In this document: positions 38,835-45,826 of the stretch, one piece after another
Numbering within the stretch: position 1 is the stretch's first letter
Layout of the letters: each line of letters begins with the position of its first letter
Origin: a virus
Length of the DNA stretch: 45,826 nucleotides
Direction: 5' to 3' (one strand)
IMG/VR virus record: IMGVR_UViG_3300031365_000002
Coordinates: 1-45,826 of that record
The notes under the pieces: generated by a model
Databases searched by the model: none
The model's input: only the letters and a program-made list of their open reading frames with translations
Told to the model about the DNA's origin: nothing
Made by a program: the position numbers and the translations under genes

Positions 38835-38842
38835 TCCTCATC
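38817..38842 (+). other. Stem-loop at the end of the endonuclease gene
   Basis: GATGAGGA (38817-38824) and TCCTCATC (38835-38842) form a perfect 8-bp stem around a 10-base loop that holds the stop codon. Probably a processing hairpin or weak terminator separating the inserted gene from the next. Confidence 0.5.
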
Positions 38843-38872
38843 TAACGTAAATTTTATTAAAAGGATTTAATT

Positions 38873-39994
38873 ATGAGTGTTCAATTTGGAACAAATATTA
38901 GTGTTGCTAAGAAAAGAGTAAAGTTTTATAATAGGGAAAGCTCCGCAGTTACCATCTACGAGGGTATGCCTGTATGTTATATTTTTGATACTACAGCTAA
39001 TGTTCTCGGTTATGATAAAGGTGCTGGCGGCGACCCTAAAAGTCAGAGTACACCTGACACAACTGCCGAAGGTTATCAGAATGAAGGCAAGTTTCTCATT
39101 GTGGAAACAGTTAATGATGATAACCATCTGTGGTTTGCCGGTGTAACTACTGGTGCAAAGAATGGTAAGTCTGTGGCTGCAACTTCGTATGAGTGGATTG
39201 AGATTTATGAACCTAATGGAGCAATTGTGCCTGTAAGAACTGATGTGTATTGTACAGTTGGTATAACGGTTCTTGCTCTTGAACACGATTCTCAGGCTTT
39301 AACTCAACCTCTAAATACGAGTGAAGGTCGTCCTGTTGCTATTGCTGAAGAAACTTATGATGGGGCAACTACAACTGGTTTGGTTCTTGCGAGGCTTTGC
39401 CCGAATGAGTTTCTTTATCAAGACCATAATGGAACTCCTTTGAGTGTTGCGGCTGAAGGTACAAGCGATATTTTTGTTAATAGAATTAATCTTACCACTG
39501 CTCAGACTGAAGGAAGATTTACTGCATTATCTGTGCAATCTACCTGTAGTGCTGGTGCTGGTTCAGACGGTTATGGAGCATCTCTGTATGTTCAGGGTGA
39601 TTTAACTGGAGTTGCTGCTTCACATTGGAATCCGTTTGGATGTTGGGCTAATATTACTGGTGGAGTGCAAACAGGAGTTCATCTTACTGTTGCAGAGTTT
39701 GGAATATATGCTTCTGGAGCGAATCTTGATGCGATTTCCAGTTTGTCGTGTATAACTTTGCGTAATCAGGTTAGTTCGACTAATCCACCTAATGCCACAC
39801 ATAATGTTATTAGAGTTGTGCAGGATGGCGGTGGAGATTCTGCTGACTTCTTGTTCTCGTTCTATACACCTGAAACAGTTGGATTGGCGGCTAAAAGTTC
39901 GGCTGCGGTATCTCACGTTATTCCTATTAATGTGGAAAATGCTGGTGGTGGAACTGCTGGAACTTACTACATTATGTTAAGTGATACATTGTAA
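38873..39994 (+). CDS. Virion decoration-like protein
   Basis: 373 residues, beta-rich. Starts SVQFGTNISVAKKRVKFYNR; Gly/Thr/Ala/Val-rich with GKFLIVETVNDDNHLWFAGV and a C-terminal half resembling a fibre or capsid-decoration domain (GVQTGVHLTVAEFGIYASGA). Located after the capsid gene and followed by the strong terminator, so it is probably an abundant head protein. Confidence 0.6.
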   Translation: MSVQFGTNISVAKKRVKFYNRESSAVTIYEGMPVCYIFDTTANVLGYDKGAGGDPKSQSTPDTTAEGYQNEGKFLIVETVNDDNHLWFAGVTTGAKNGKSVAATSYEWIEIYEPNGAIVPVRTDVYCTVGITVLALEHDSQALTQPLNTSEGRPVAIAEETYDGATTTGLVLARLCPNEFLYQDHNGTPLSVAAEGTSDIFVNRINLTTAQTEGRFTALSVQSTCSAGAGSDGYGASLYVQGDLTGVAASHWNPFGCWANITGGVQTGVHLTVAEFGIYASGANLDAISSLSCITLRNQVSSTNPPNATHNVIRVVQDGGGDSADFLFSFYTPETVGLAAKSSAAVSHVIPINVENAGGGTAGTYYIMLSDTL

Positions 39995-40007
39995 GAATGA
40001 TTTAATG

Positions 40008-40036
40008 GGAGGGGGTTGTTCCCCCTCCTATATTTT
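40008..40036 (+). terminator. Strong intrinsic terminator
   Basis: GGAGGGGG (40008-40015), loop TTGTT, CCCCCTCC (40021-40028), then TATATTTT. A perfect 8-bp all-but-one GC stem with a U-rich tail ends transcription after the head genes; the tail genes downstream need read-through or their own promoter, giving lower expression. Confidence 0.85.
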
Positions 40037-40054
40037 AAAATAGGAGATAGAAAT

Positions 40055-40360
40055 ATGAAGATAGATACGAATAAAACACTGAAGGCATTGAATGGAAGTG
40101 TGCTAAAAGACAATGATGGTAAAGGTAATGTTGTAGATGCAACTTTGAAAACCGCTATTGTTAATGGTTTGCTTGCTCCGGTTCAACAGGGTAAAAATGA
40201 ATCAGGGTTGGATAAAGTAAAGAAATATGAGTTAGCAACAAGAGTTTACAAAAACGATGAAGTTGAACTTACGGCTGAGGACATTGTGTTGATAAAGAAA
40301 TGTGTTGGTGAGAACTTCGCACCCATCGTGGTGGGCCAAGTATATGAAATGTTGGATTAA
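40055..40360 (+). CDS. Conserved hypothetical phage protein
   Basis: 101 residues from ATG 40055, supported by AGGAGATAGAAAT; an upstream in-frame start at 40016 lies in the terminator and is rejected. KIDTNKTLKALNGSVLKDND, GLLAPVQQGKNESGLDKVKK, EVELTAEDIVLIKKCVGENF: a recurring small phage protein found after capsid genes, role unknown. Confidence 0.65.
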   Translation: MKIDTNKTLKALNGSVLKDNDGKGNVVDATLKTAIVNGLLAPVQQGKNESGLDKVKKYELATRVYKNDEVELTAEDIVLIKKCVGENFAPIVVGQVYEMLD

Positions 40361-40474
40361 AGGTTAGAAATGGATTTCTACCTCCTAAGGTTGGGGATGG
40401 TTATGTTACGGATGGCAATTCACGGATGAATATTCAAGGATGGGTGAACCATCCCTTGCTGTTAAGGAATTGAA
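40361..40474 (+). other. Short intergenic stretch
   Basis: 114 bases without a certain gene. In another frame it reads NGFLPPKVGDGYVTDGNSRM, then NIQGWVNHPLLLRN and a stop, open upstream but without a start codon; it could be a frameshift extension of the previous gene or a gene relic. Otherwise it only holds the AAGGAATTGAA ribosome site of the tail adaptor gene. Confidence 0.3.
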
Positions 40475-41209
40475 ATGGCAGATTTAAAATTAACATTTGA
40501 CGATGTAAGCGTTAAGGTATCGGAGTTTTTGGGAACTGGCGGCACAGCCACTACTAAATCCAAAGATATAACTTATCGAGCCTACCGAAATTTTCTTTAT
40601 CCAATTGATGCTAAAAGCGGTCAATTACATCATTGGAGTTTTTTGAGACAATATGATACATTGGTTACTGTAAGCGGTCAGTGGAAATATGTTCTTCCTT
40701 CGGATTTTGCAAATATTGAGATTAAGTTTATTCACGATAGTCAAAGTGGTTATTCTCCGATTTACAAAAAGAGTGCTGATGAAATTATGCAAAGGCGAGT
40801 ATTCGCCGACCTTAACAGTTATCCAGAATTTTTTGCAATTGTAGCTGGAAAATATACTAAAGAAACCGGACAGAATTATGAAGCCTGGTTTTATGGAACT
40901 CCGAATGGAGCTTATATATTACCATATTGGTATATAATTGAGCCTGAGAAACCTACTGAGACTACTGATGTATTTGTAGGTGGAATATTGGCTTCTGAGG
41001 CAATACTTGAATCTGCTTTAGCTGTGGCTGAAACGCAGGAAGATGATGCTCCTGGACATCACGTTCAGCTTGCGGAAGCATTAATTCAGAAGTTGATTAG
41101 AGCAGATAAAGCTACTATTGCAGATAGTTTGGGAAAAATGTATGACAGGCCAAGCATAAGTGAAGGCCGGTATTTAGGAACTATAGAAGATAGTGTTTAT
41201 GAAGATTAA
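40475..41209 (+). CDS. Tail tubular A/adaptor-like protein
   Basis: 244 residues. LTFDDVSVKVSEFLGTGGTA, YRAYRNFLYPIDAKSGQLHH, WSFLRQYDTLVTVSGQWKYV and PSDFANIEIKFIHDSQSGYS, YPEFFAIVAGKYTKETGQNY, then EAILESALAVAETQEDDAPG: the pattern of the podovirus adaptor (T7 gp11-like) that joins the portal to the tail nozzle. Mostly helical with a beta sandwich in the middle. Confidence 0.75.
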   Translation: MADLKLTFDDVSVKVSEFLGTGGTATTKSKDITYRAYRNFLYPIDAKSGQLHHWSFLRQYDTLVTVSGQWKYVLPSDFANIEIKFIHDSQSGYSPIYKKSADEIMQRRVFADLNSYPEFFAIVAGKYTKETGQNYEAWFYGTPNGAYILPYWYIIEPEKPTETTDVFVGGILASEAILESALAVAETQEDDAPGHHVQLAEALIQKLIRADKATIADSLGKMYDRPSISEGRYLGTIEDSVYED

Positions 41210-41220
41210 GGGAGATTAAG

Positions 41221-41532
41221 ATGAGTTTAGGGAACATCCAGTTTGAATTAAGCAAAGGAACAGGTATGTTGACAGGAAGTGTTGCTCGTAGTTCTGCACA
41301 GATAGCCGATGGTGAGGATGAGCAGGTTGAAGTTACTGTTACTGGTGCTGCTTTAGGAGATTTTGTAATAGCTGTTAGTTATAGTGTTGATGTTACAGAT
41401 ATAAATCTTGTTGCTGCGGTGAGTGCTGCTAACACTGTTACAGTTAATTTTCTGAATGTATCTGGTGGGGCTATAACACTTGGAGCAGGAACAGTTAGAG
41501 TCATAGTTTTAAAGAGATATACTGAATTATAA
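41221..41532 (+). CDS. Beta-rich virion protein
   Basis: 103 residues: NIQFELSKGTGMLTGSVARS, ALGDFVIAVSYSVDVTDINL, VNFLNVSGGAITLGAGTVRV. Pure beta-sandwich style, about the size of small decoration or tail-associated proteins. Function inferred from position only. Confidence 0.55.
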   Translation: MSLGNIQFELSKGTGMLTGSVARSSAQIADGEDEQVEVTVTGAALGDFVIAVSYSVDVTDINLVAAVSAANTVTVNFLNVSGGAITLGAGTVRVIVLKRYTEL

Positions 41533-41542
41533 GGGGTGAACA

Positions 41543-41866
41543 ATGAGTAAGTATAAAACTGCGAGGACAAATATTATCTCTCAGTCAGGTGGGAGTGTGC
41601 GTGCGACTATTGCAGCAGATAGCACTATTCAAGGAAATGGTGGAACTGCTCTACCTTGCAAGGGTTGTTGGGTTTCACCAGCTTCAGCAAATAGTGGAAT
41701 TATTAAAATGAATATTAGTGCTGCTGCTGAGTCTGATGTAGGTATTGAGCTTAGTGATTCTGATACAGGTGGTGGGCCTCTTTTTGTTCCAATTGATGAT
41801 GTAGATAAATTGTATTTTTATGGAACGGCTGGTGACTATATAGACATCACTTATTTGAAAGGTTAA
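41543..41866 (+). CDS. Beta-rich virion protein
   Basis: 107 residues, similar style to its neighbour: YKTARTNIISQSGGSVRATI, CKGCWVSPASANSGIIKMNI, SDTGGGPLFVPIDDVDKLYF. Small structural protein, role unknown. Confidence 0.55.
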   Translation: MSKYKTARTNIISQSGGSVRATIAADSTIQGNGGTALPCKGCWVSPASANSGIIKMNISAAAESDVGIELSDSDTGGGPLFVPIDDVDKLYFYGTAGDYIDITYLKG

Positions 41867-41868
41867 TA

Positions 41869-42099
41869 ATGGCAAGACGACCATATCCAAAGCTAACTGC
41901 AAGAGGGAGAAGTAAGCAGTATAAGAAATATAAGAAAATAACTAAAGGTGCTGCTAAAGGGGCAAGAATGTCAAAAAAGCAGTTTCTTAAATTTAACTAT
42001 CCTGAGTATCATAAAACTCCGAGAACGAGGGGAATTGATGCTCAATTACGGAGAGCCGGAGTTTCAGAAGCAGAAATTAGAAGATTAGGGGGAGGGTAA
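41869..42099 (+). CDS. Small basic virion protein
   Basis: 76 residues, very basic N-terminal half (ARGRSKQYKKYKKITKGAAK), then NYPEYHKTPRTRGIDAQLRR and AGVSEAEIRRLGGG. Likely DNA- or negatively charged-partner binding. Overlaps the next ATG by one base (TAATG). Confidence 0.6.
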   Translation: MARRPYPKLTARGRSKQYKKYKKITKGAAKGARMSKKQFLKFNYPEYHKTPRTRGIDAQLRRAGVSEAEIRRLGGG

Positions 42100-42326
42100 T
42101 GGCTGAATTTACACTCCCCTATCGAGGAATAAACAAAGGTGCAGTTGTAGATAAACAACCTCCTGCGACAAGCGGTTATATGAACAATGTGCGTCCGAGA
42201 GATGTGCTTGAAAATCGTTTAAGAATTGGTCAACGTCCTGGATTAGATAAGTGGGGAGATGGTGATAGAATTGGTGGGGCTTCATTTCCTATAGTTGCTA
42301 TTTGTTCAATTACAATTATTGATTAG
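42099..42326 (+). CDS. Tail nozzle protein, N-terminal part (split gene)
   Basis: 75 residues. LPYRGINKGAVVDKQPPATS, GYMNNVRPRDVLENRLRIGQ and RPGLDKWGDGDRIGG match the characteristic start of podovirus tail nozzle (tubular B-like) proteins, GI....QPP.TS..NVRP.D.L..R.R.GQRPG. The frame stops at TAG 42324; the large partner begins eight bases later in another frame. This looks like a nozzle gene divided in two. Confidence 0.6.
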   Translation: MAEFTLPYRGINKGAVVDKQPPATSGYMNNVRPRDVLENRLRIGQRPGLDKWGDGDRIGGASFPIVAICSITIID

Positions 42327-42333
42327 GTGATTA

Positions 42334-44475
42334 ATGGCTGCAAAAAAAATATATTATGATACCAGTGTTACTGGTAATTCATATCCGTATGGAGGGGTTT
42401 ATTGGGGTTTTCAGACTTTCACTACAGTGGGTGCTTTTACTATTGCTTCTGTGAGATTACCCTTTAAAACTTTCCAAGCTCCTGGAACTGTAACAGTGAG
42501 TATAAAGGCTGTTGATGGTAATAGTGAGCCAACGGGTGCAGACCTTGCAGTAGGAACAATTGATGGGGATTCATTTCAATTAAGTTTTAATTGGGAAACT
42601 ATAACTTTTAGTACTGCTTATGCTTTAAGTGCTTCTACAGAATATGCAATTGTTGTTAGAGCATTAGATGGTGATGGTGGTGGTGGTGGTACTGCTTGTT
42701 TTTATTGGGGAACTGATGTAAATGGTGGTTATGCTAACGGAATGACAGGCCATAGTACGGACTCAGGCGTAAATTGGGACTCCGGTTACAATACTTGGGA
42801 TGCTGGGTTTGAAACATATTCTGGAACTCAGCAAATACCCGTTGATAAAATTTATTCTAAAAAACTTATAGCTGTTGGAAATAGAAAATTTTGGTATGAA
42901 GATTCTGCTGGTAGTATGGCAGAATTAGCTGCCGCAAATAACGATATTGATGCTAACGCTCCTTTACAAATTTTTGAGGCATTTCAAAAAGTTTTTGTAG
43001 TTAATAAATCAAATCTTAAAGTAGCTGATTTTGGAAATGTTAAACTCCATACGACTGATATTGCACCAACTGATAAAACCTATCCAAGACACGGAACATT
43101 TATAACTGCATCCGGCGGCACTGCAAGCGGAGCACAGATGGTAGTTGATTATATTACCATTCTTGATGGGGGTTGTGATATATATGGTCAAAGAGTAACA
43201 GCCGCAGAGTTTGCAAGTGGGGATGTATGTGTAGCAACTATAACTGAAGGAAGTGTTTCATTTACATTAGATGCTGCTGAAGTCGCTGGCCCTCATTGGT
43301 ACGATTGGACTGTATATGGTGGGAGTACAACTTATGGAGTGATGCCAACAAAAGCCACGTTAGGTTGTTTGTATAGAGGCAGAGCAGTTTTATCCGGTAA
43401 TTCACAATACCCTAATCAATGGTATATGGCAAGAATAGGACATCCCTGGGACTTTAATTATGATGGGTTAGACGCTCTTTCTGCTGTTGCAGGTAACAAT
43501 GCTGATGCTGGTGAGATAGGGGATATTGTAGTTGCTTTAATCCCATATAAAGATGACTTTATTGTATTTGGCTGTGCCAATACTATGTGGGTTATGGTAG
43601 GAGACCCCGCTTCTGGTGGAAGTATAGATGAACTTGACTTAACTGTAGGAATATTTGGTTCTAAAGCCTGGTGTTTTGATTCTTCAGGTAATCTTTATTT
43701 TTGGGGAACTGGTGGGATTTACGTTTGTCCTTATACTGGTGCAAGACCATCTAAACCACAACTTTTGACTGGACTTAATTTACCTAAGTTAATAAAAGAT
43801 GAGGCGGTAGATGTAACTACTCATCGAATAACATTAACTTATGACCCATATCGAGAAGGAATTTTAATTTTTATAACGAAGTTATCTGATGGGTCAAATT
43901 CTAACTATTGGTATGATTTGAAAACCGAGGGATTTTTTCCGGAATCTTACCCCAAAGTATGTGGAGTATATTCAGCGTTTTATTATAATTCAACTGATAA
44001 TACTAAAAAAGATTTAATTTTAGGTGGGTTTGATGGATATATGAGAAAATATTTGGATACTGCCAAAGATGATGATAGTGGAGATTCTAATACTGCAATA
44101 AGTTCATATCTTACGCTAATTCAACAGTTGGGGGATGGGGAAGATATAAAAGGTAAACTTACTTCTCTAACAATTACTACAGCAGGAGGGGCTTCGGGTT
44201 CAATTTTTGGTAATACAGATAAAGTAAGTTATGAATATCATACAGGAGATGATGCTGAAACTGTATTGGAAAATATTATGGATGTTGCTACTGCAAGAGA
44301 AAGTGGCACAATTGATAATACTGCTGCAACAGGTGTCGCACCTGGCAGACAAAAAAGGATTCGTAAAAGATTAAGAGGACATTTTTTAGGATTGAAATTA
44401 TTTAACTCAACTGATACCCAGACTTGGGCAATAGAAAAAATAACGGGGGAAATTAAACCTGCCGGAAAAAATTAG
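42334..44475 (+). CDS. Tail nozzle protein, main part, with N-terminal beta-sandwich
   Basis: 713 residues. The first 150 or so (VYWGFQTFTTVGAFTIASVR; ASTEYAIVVRALDGDGGGGG) form an added beta-sandwich of carbohydrate-binding type. The rest has the nozzle pattern: YSKKLIAVGNRKFWYEDSAG, IFEAFQKVFVVNKSNLKVAD, LYRGRAVLSGNSQYPNQWYM, ARIGHPWDFNYDG, IPYKDDFIVFGCANTMWVMV and YFWGTGGIYVCPYTG. It would form the hexameric tail tube below the adaptor. Confidence 0.7.
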   Translation: MAAKKIYYDTSVTGNSYPYGGVYWGFQTFTTVGAFTIASVRLPFKTFQAPGTVTVSIKAVDGNSEPTGADLAVGTIDGDSFQLSFNWETITFSTAYALSASTEYAIVVRALDGDGGGGGTACFYWGTDVNGGYANGMTGHSTDSGVNWDSGYNTWDAGFETYSGTQQIPVDKIYSKKLIAVGNRKFWYEDSAGSMAELAAANNDIDANAPLQIFEAFQKVFVVNKSNLKVADFGNVKLHTTDIAPTDKTYPRHGTFITASGGTASGAQMVVDYITILDGGCDIYGQRVTAAEFASGDVCVATITEGSVSFTLDAAEVAGPHWYDWTVYGGSTTYGVMPTKATLGCLYRGRAVLSGNSQYPNQWYMARIGHPWDFNYDGLDALSAVAGNNADAGEIGDIVVALIPYKDDFIVFGCANTMWVMVGDPASGGSIDELDLTVGIFGSKAWCFDSSGNLYFWGTGGIYVCPYTGARPSKPQLLTGLNLPKLIKDEAVDVTTHRITLTYDPYREGILIFITKLSDGSNSNYWYDLKTEGFFPESYPKVCGVYSAFYYNSTDNTKKDLILGGFDGYMRKYLDTAKDDDSGDSNTAISSYLTLIQQLGDGEDIKGKLTSLTITTAGGASGSIFGNTDKVSYEYHTGDDAETVLENIMDVATARESGTIDNTAATGVAPGRQKRIRKRLRGHFLGLKLFNSTDTQTWAIEKITGEIKPAGKN

Positions 44476-44484
44476 GAGTTTATT

Positions 44485-45324
44485 ATGCCAATTGGTGATA
44501 TTTTAGCAAGTTTTGAAAAAGCACAGGAGACAGCAACAGCAGCTAATCAAAAACGTTACGAACAAGCATTAGCTATTTATGATGAAATCATAGGACGTTA
44601 TGGCCCTGGTGGAACTTTTATGGCCGGTGCTGAGGCTGAGTTAGGTCGAGTAAAAGAAAGAGATGTATCTGCTGAAATGGCTCATAGTGTGTCAACTGGT
44701 ATGTACGGAACTACTCGACCAGGAACAGCAGGTAGACGTTGGGAAGCTGAAGTTGGTGCTCCTTCACGATTGAAATTAGAAGATTTGAGAATGGAGAGAC
44801 TTTCTCAGGCTCAGATTGGCAAAGCAGGAGCAGTTGAAAGAGTCGAAGATGTCTATCCTGATTATGGTATGATGGCTCAACTAATGTCTCAAGCAAGTTC
44901 TGCTCCCAGTGGCGGAGTTAGTTATGGTGGGGGTGGCGAAACATTTCCACTTGGAAGGTTTGGAGAAACTCAATTTCCGAGACAAGTGGGGGGAGGTGCT
45001 GGTGTTGGCAGCTATGCAGCAACTCCAACAGCAGGTCGAGAGGCTGCTGGAACAGCCCCTGGCCCAACACCTGACCCATTAAAGGGGCAACAAATGTTTA
45101 CAGAAGGTGGTGTGGGAATGTATCTTGGAGAAGGTAGAGGATATTTGAGTCCTGAACAAGTAGACTGGAAAGATGAAGCTCTTGAAAAACCAGTAACTAC
45201 TGCAAAGAAAATTCCAACTTTTGAGGAGTGGTCAGCACAAACTGGTCGCACAAGCACCGCAACTTATTCAGCAGTAGTGGATATGTTAACAAAAAGTGGA
45301 CAACGGTGGGGAGGTTATAAATAA
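44485..45324 (+). CDS. Gly-rich tail-associated protein
   Basis: 279 residues. N-terminal half helical (DILASFEKAQETATAANQKR; ERLSQAQIGKAGAVERVEDV), C-terminal half low complexity and Gly/Pro/Ala-rich (SGGVSYGGGGETFPLGRFGE, GTAPGPTPDPLKGQ). Sits between nozzle and fibre genes, so it may be a fibre adaptor or tail-tip protein. Its last base starts the fibre ATG. Confidence 0.6.
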   Translation: MPIGDILASFEKAQETATAANQKRYEQALAIYDEIIGRYGPGGTFMAGAEAELGRVKERDVSAEMAHSVSTGMYGTTRPGTAGRRWEAEVGAPSRLKLEDLRMERLSQAQIGKAGAVERVEDVYPDYGMMAQLMSQASSAPSGGVSYGGGGETFPLGRFGETQFPRQVGGGAGVGSYAATPTAGREAAGTAPGPTPDPLKGQQMFTEGGVGMYLGEGRGYLSPEQVDWKDEALEKPVTTAKKIPTFEEWSAQTGRTSTATYSAVVDMLTKSGQRWGGYK

Positions 45325-45826
45325 TGTCCCTTGTTCCACCAATAAAAGATAATGATTGGTCGTCTGTAAGGCAGGCTATACAAAAAATAGCTTCTATTAA
45401 ATTAGGGTCAAAGGCTTTTCCTACATTTGCAGGTTTAACTTTTACTGGATTAACTGCATCGAGATTGATTGCTACTGGTGCAAGTAAAGCGTTGGAATCG
45501 GTTGCAAATTTGGCTTCCTGGATAGCTGGAACTTCTAATCAGATTACAGTGGCAAACGATGGTGATGGGACTATAACATTATCTTTACCTCAAGATATTC
45601 ATACTGAAGCATATCCTTTATTTGTAAACACTAATACAGCTTTATCTTCAATGATTATGACAGGTGGAGCTATATCAGCAGGAACTAACGCAGGAACAAT
45701 TAAGGTTGCTGCTTTGACTGCTATGTTACGGACAGGTACAGGAGCAACTGACCCATTGGTTAAAATTACTTTAGCAGAGCAAGATAATATAACTTTAGCA
45801 GCAGTAGATACGTTTTATAATGTTCT
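45324..45826 (+). CDS. Tail fibre protein, 5' part (continues at 1-2059)
   Basis: Starts SLVPPIKDNDWSSVRQAIQK; the N-terminal tail domain that anchors the fibre, then a beta-rich stretch (ITVANDGDGTITLSLPQD). It runs off the window end in the same frame that re-enters at base 2 through the terminal repeat. Joined length about 788 residues. Confidence 0.85.
   Translation, partial: MSLVPPIKDNDWSSVRQAIQKIASIKLGSKAFPTFAGLTFTGLTASRLIATGASKALESVANLASWIAGTSNQITVANDGDGTITLSLPQDIHTEAYPLFVNTNTALSSMIMTGGAISAGTNAGTIKVAALTAMLRTGTGATDPLVKITLAEQDNITLAAVDTFYNV
45632..45826. repeat. Terminal direct repeat, right copy
   Basis: Second copy of the 195-base repeat at 1-195, with three transitions against it. 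Both copies are in the same frame of the fibre gene, so the window is one complete circular unit with a short overlap. Confidence 0.9.

Noticed and set aside
40016-40054. N-terminal extension of the 40055 gene
   Set aside because: It would be translated from within the terminator hairpin; the AGGAGA site favours ATG 40055.
42320-42340. Programmed frameshift joining the two nozzle pieces
   Set aside because: A stop at 42328-42330 in the second frame lies after the first stop, so no single slip can connect them.

Overview
The window is essentially one complete, circularly assembled genome of an AT-rich, apparently virulent podovirus-like tailed bacteriophage. The last 195 bases (45632-45826) repeat the first 195 with three transitions, so the unit length is about 45,631 bp and the tail-fibre gene runs across the join. 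There is no integrase, repressor or phage RNA polymerase. Promoters look like host sigma70 promoters and ribosome sites are classical GGAGG, so the host is a bacterium. One protein has a lipobox, but the host phylum cannot be read from the sequence.

Layout: two opposed transcription units meet tail to tail at about 6,660-6,682 and diverge from a control region at 28,693-29,328. The rightward unit (29,267 to the end, then 1 to 6,682) is the virion module: terminase small and large subunits, portal, membrane-anchored trypsin-like protease, small basic and zinc-ribbon proteins, scaffold, major capsid protein, a free-standing endonuclease VII-type HNH gene, a decoration-like protein, a strong terminator, tail adaptor and nozzle proteins, a Gly-rich tail protein, the fibre, a coiled-coil protein, a giant internal virion protein and a small XhlA/holin-like membrane protein.

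The leftward unit (28,692 down to 6,660) is the early/replication module. It holds a small P-loop ATPase, RNase HI, family A DNA polymerase, many small zinc-finger, coiled-coil and membrane proteins, two zinc-metallopeptidase-like proteins, an HTH protein, a RecB/Cas4-like nuclease, SSB, a tandem pair of unknown paralogues, DnaB-type helicase, primase, NinG- and NinB-like proteins, a lipoprotein/membrane pair, and at its end a nucleotide-metabolism group (DUF1599-like, deoxyribosyltransferase-like, HAD phosphatase, metallophosphoesterase).

Most interesting: (i) small genes at 20.7-23.4 kb bracketed by conserved upstream promoter/inverted-repeat elements and downstream hairpins, forming cassette-like units; (ii) a recurring family of tiny proteins beginning M-[AK]-x-Y-x-V, one copy decayed; (iii) matching palindromic promoter elements at 18.07 and 28.77 kb plus a related rightward promoter; (iv) two structured non-coding regions (23.4-23.76 kb and 29.0-29.26 kb); (v) relics of two homing endonucleases; (vi) a gene that apparently starts at AUU behind a perfect Shine-Dalgarno; (vii) a tail nozzle gene split in two. 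No endolysin could be recognised.
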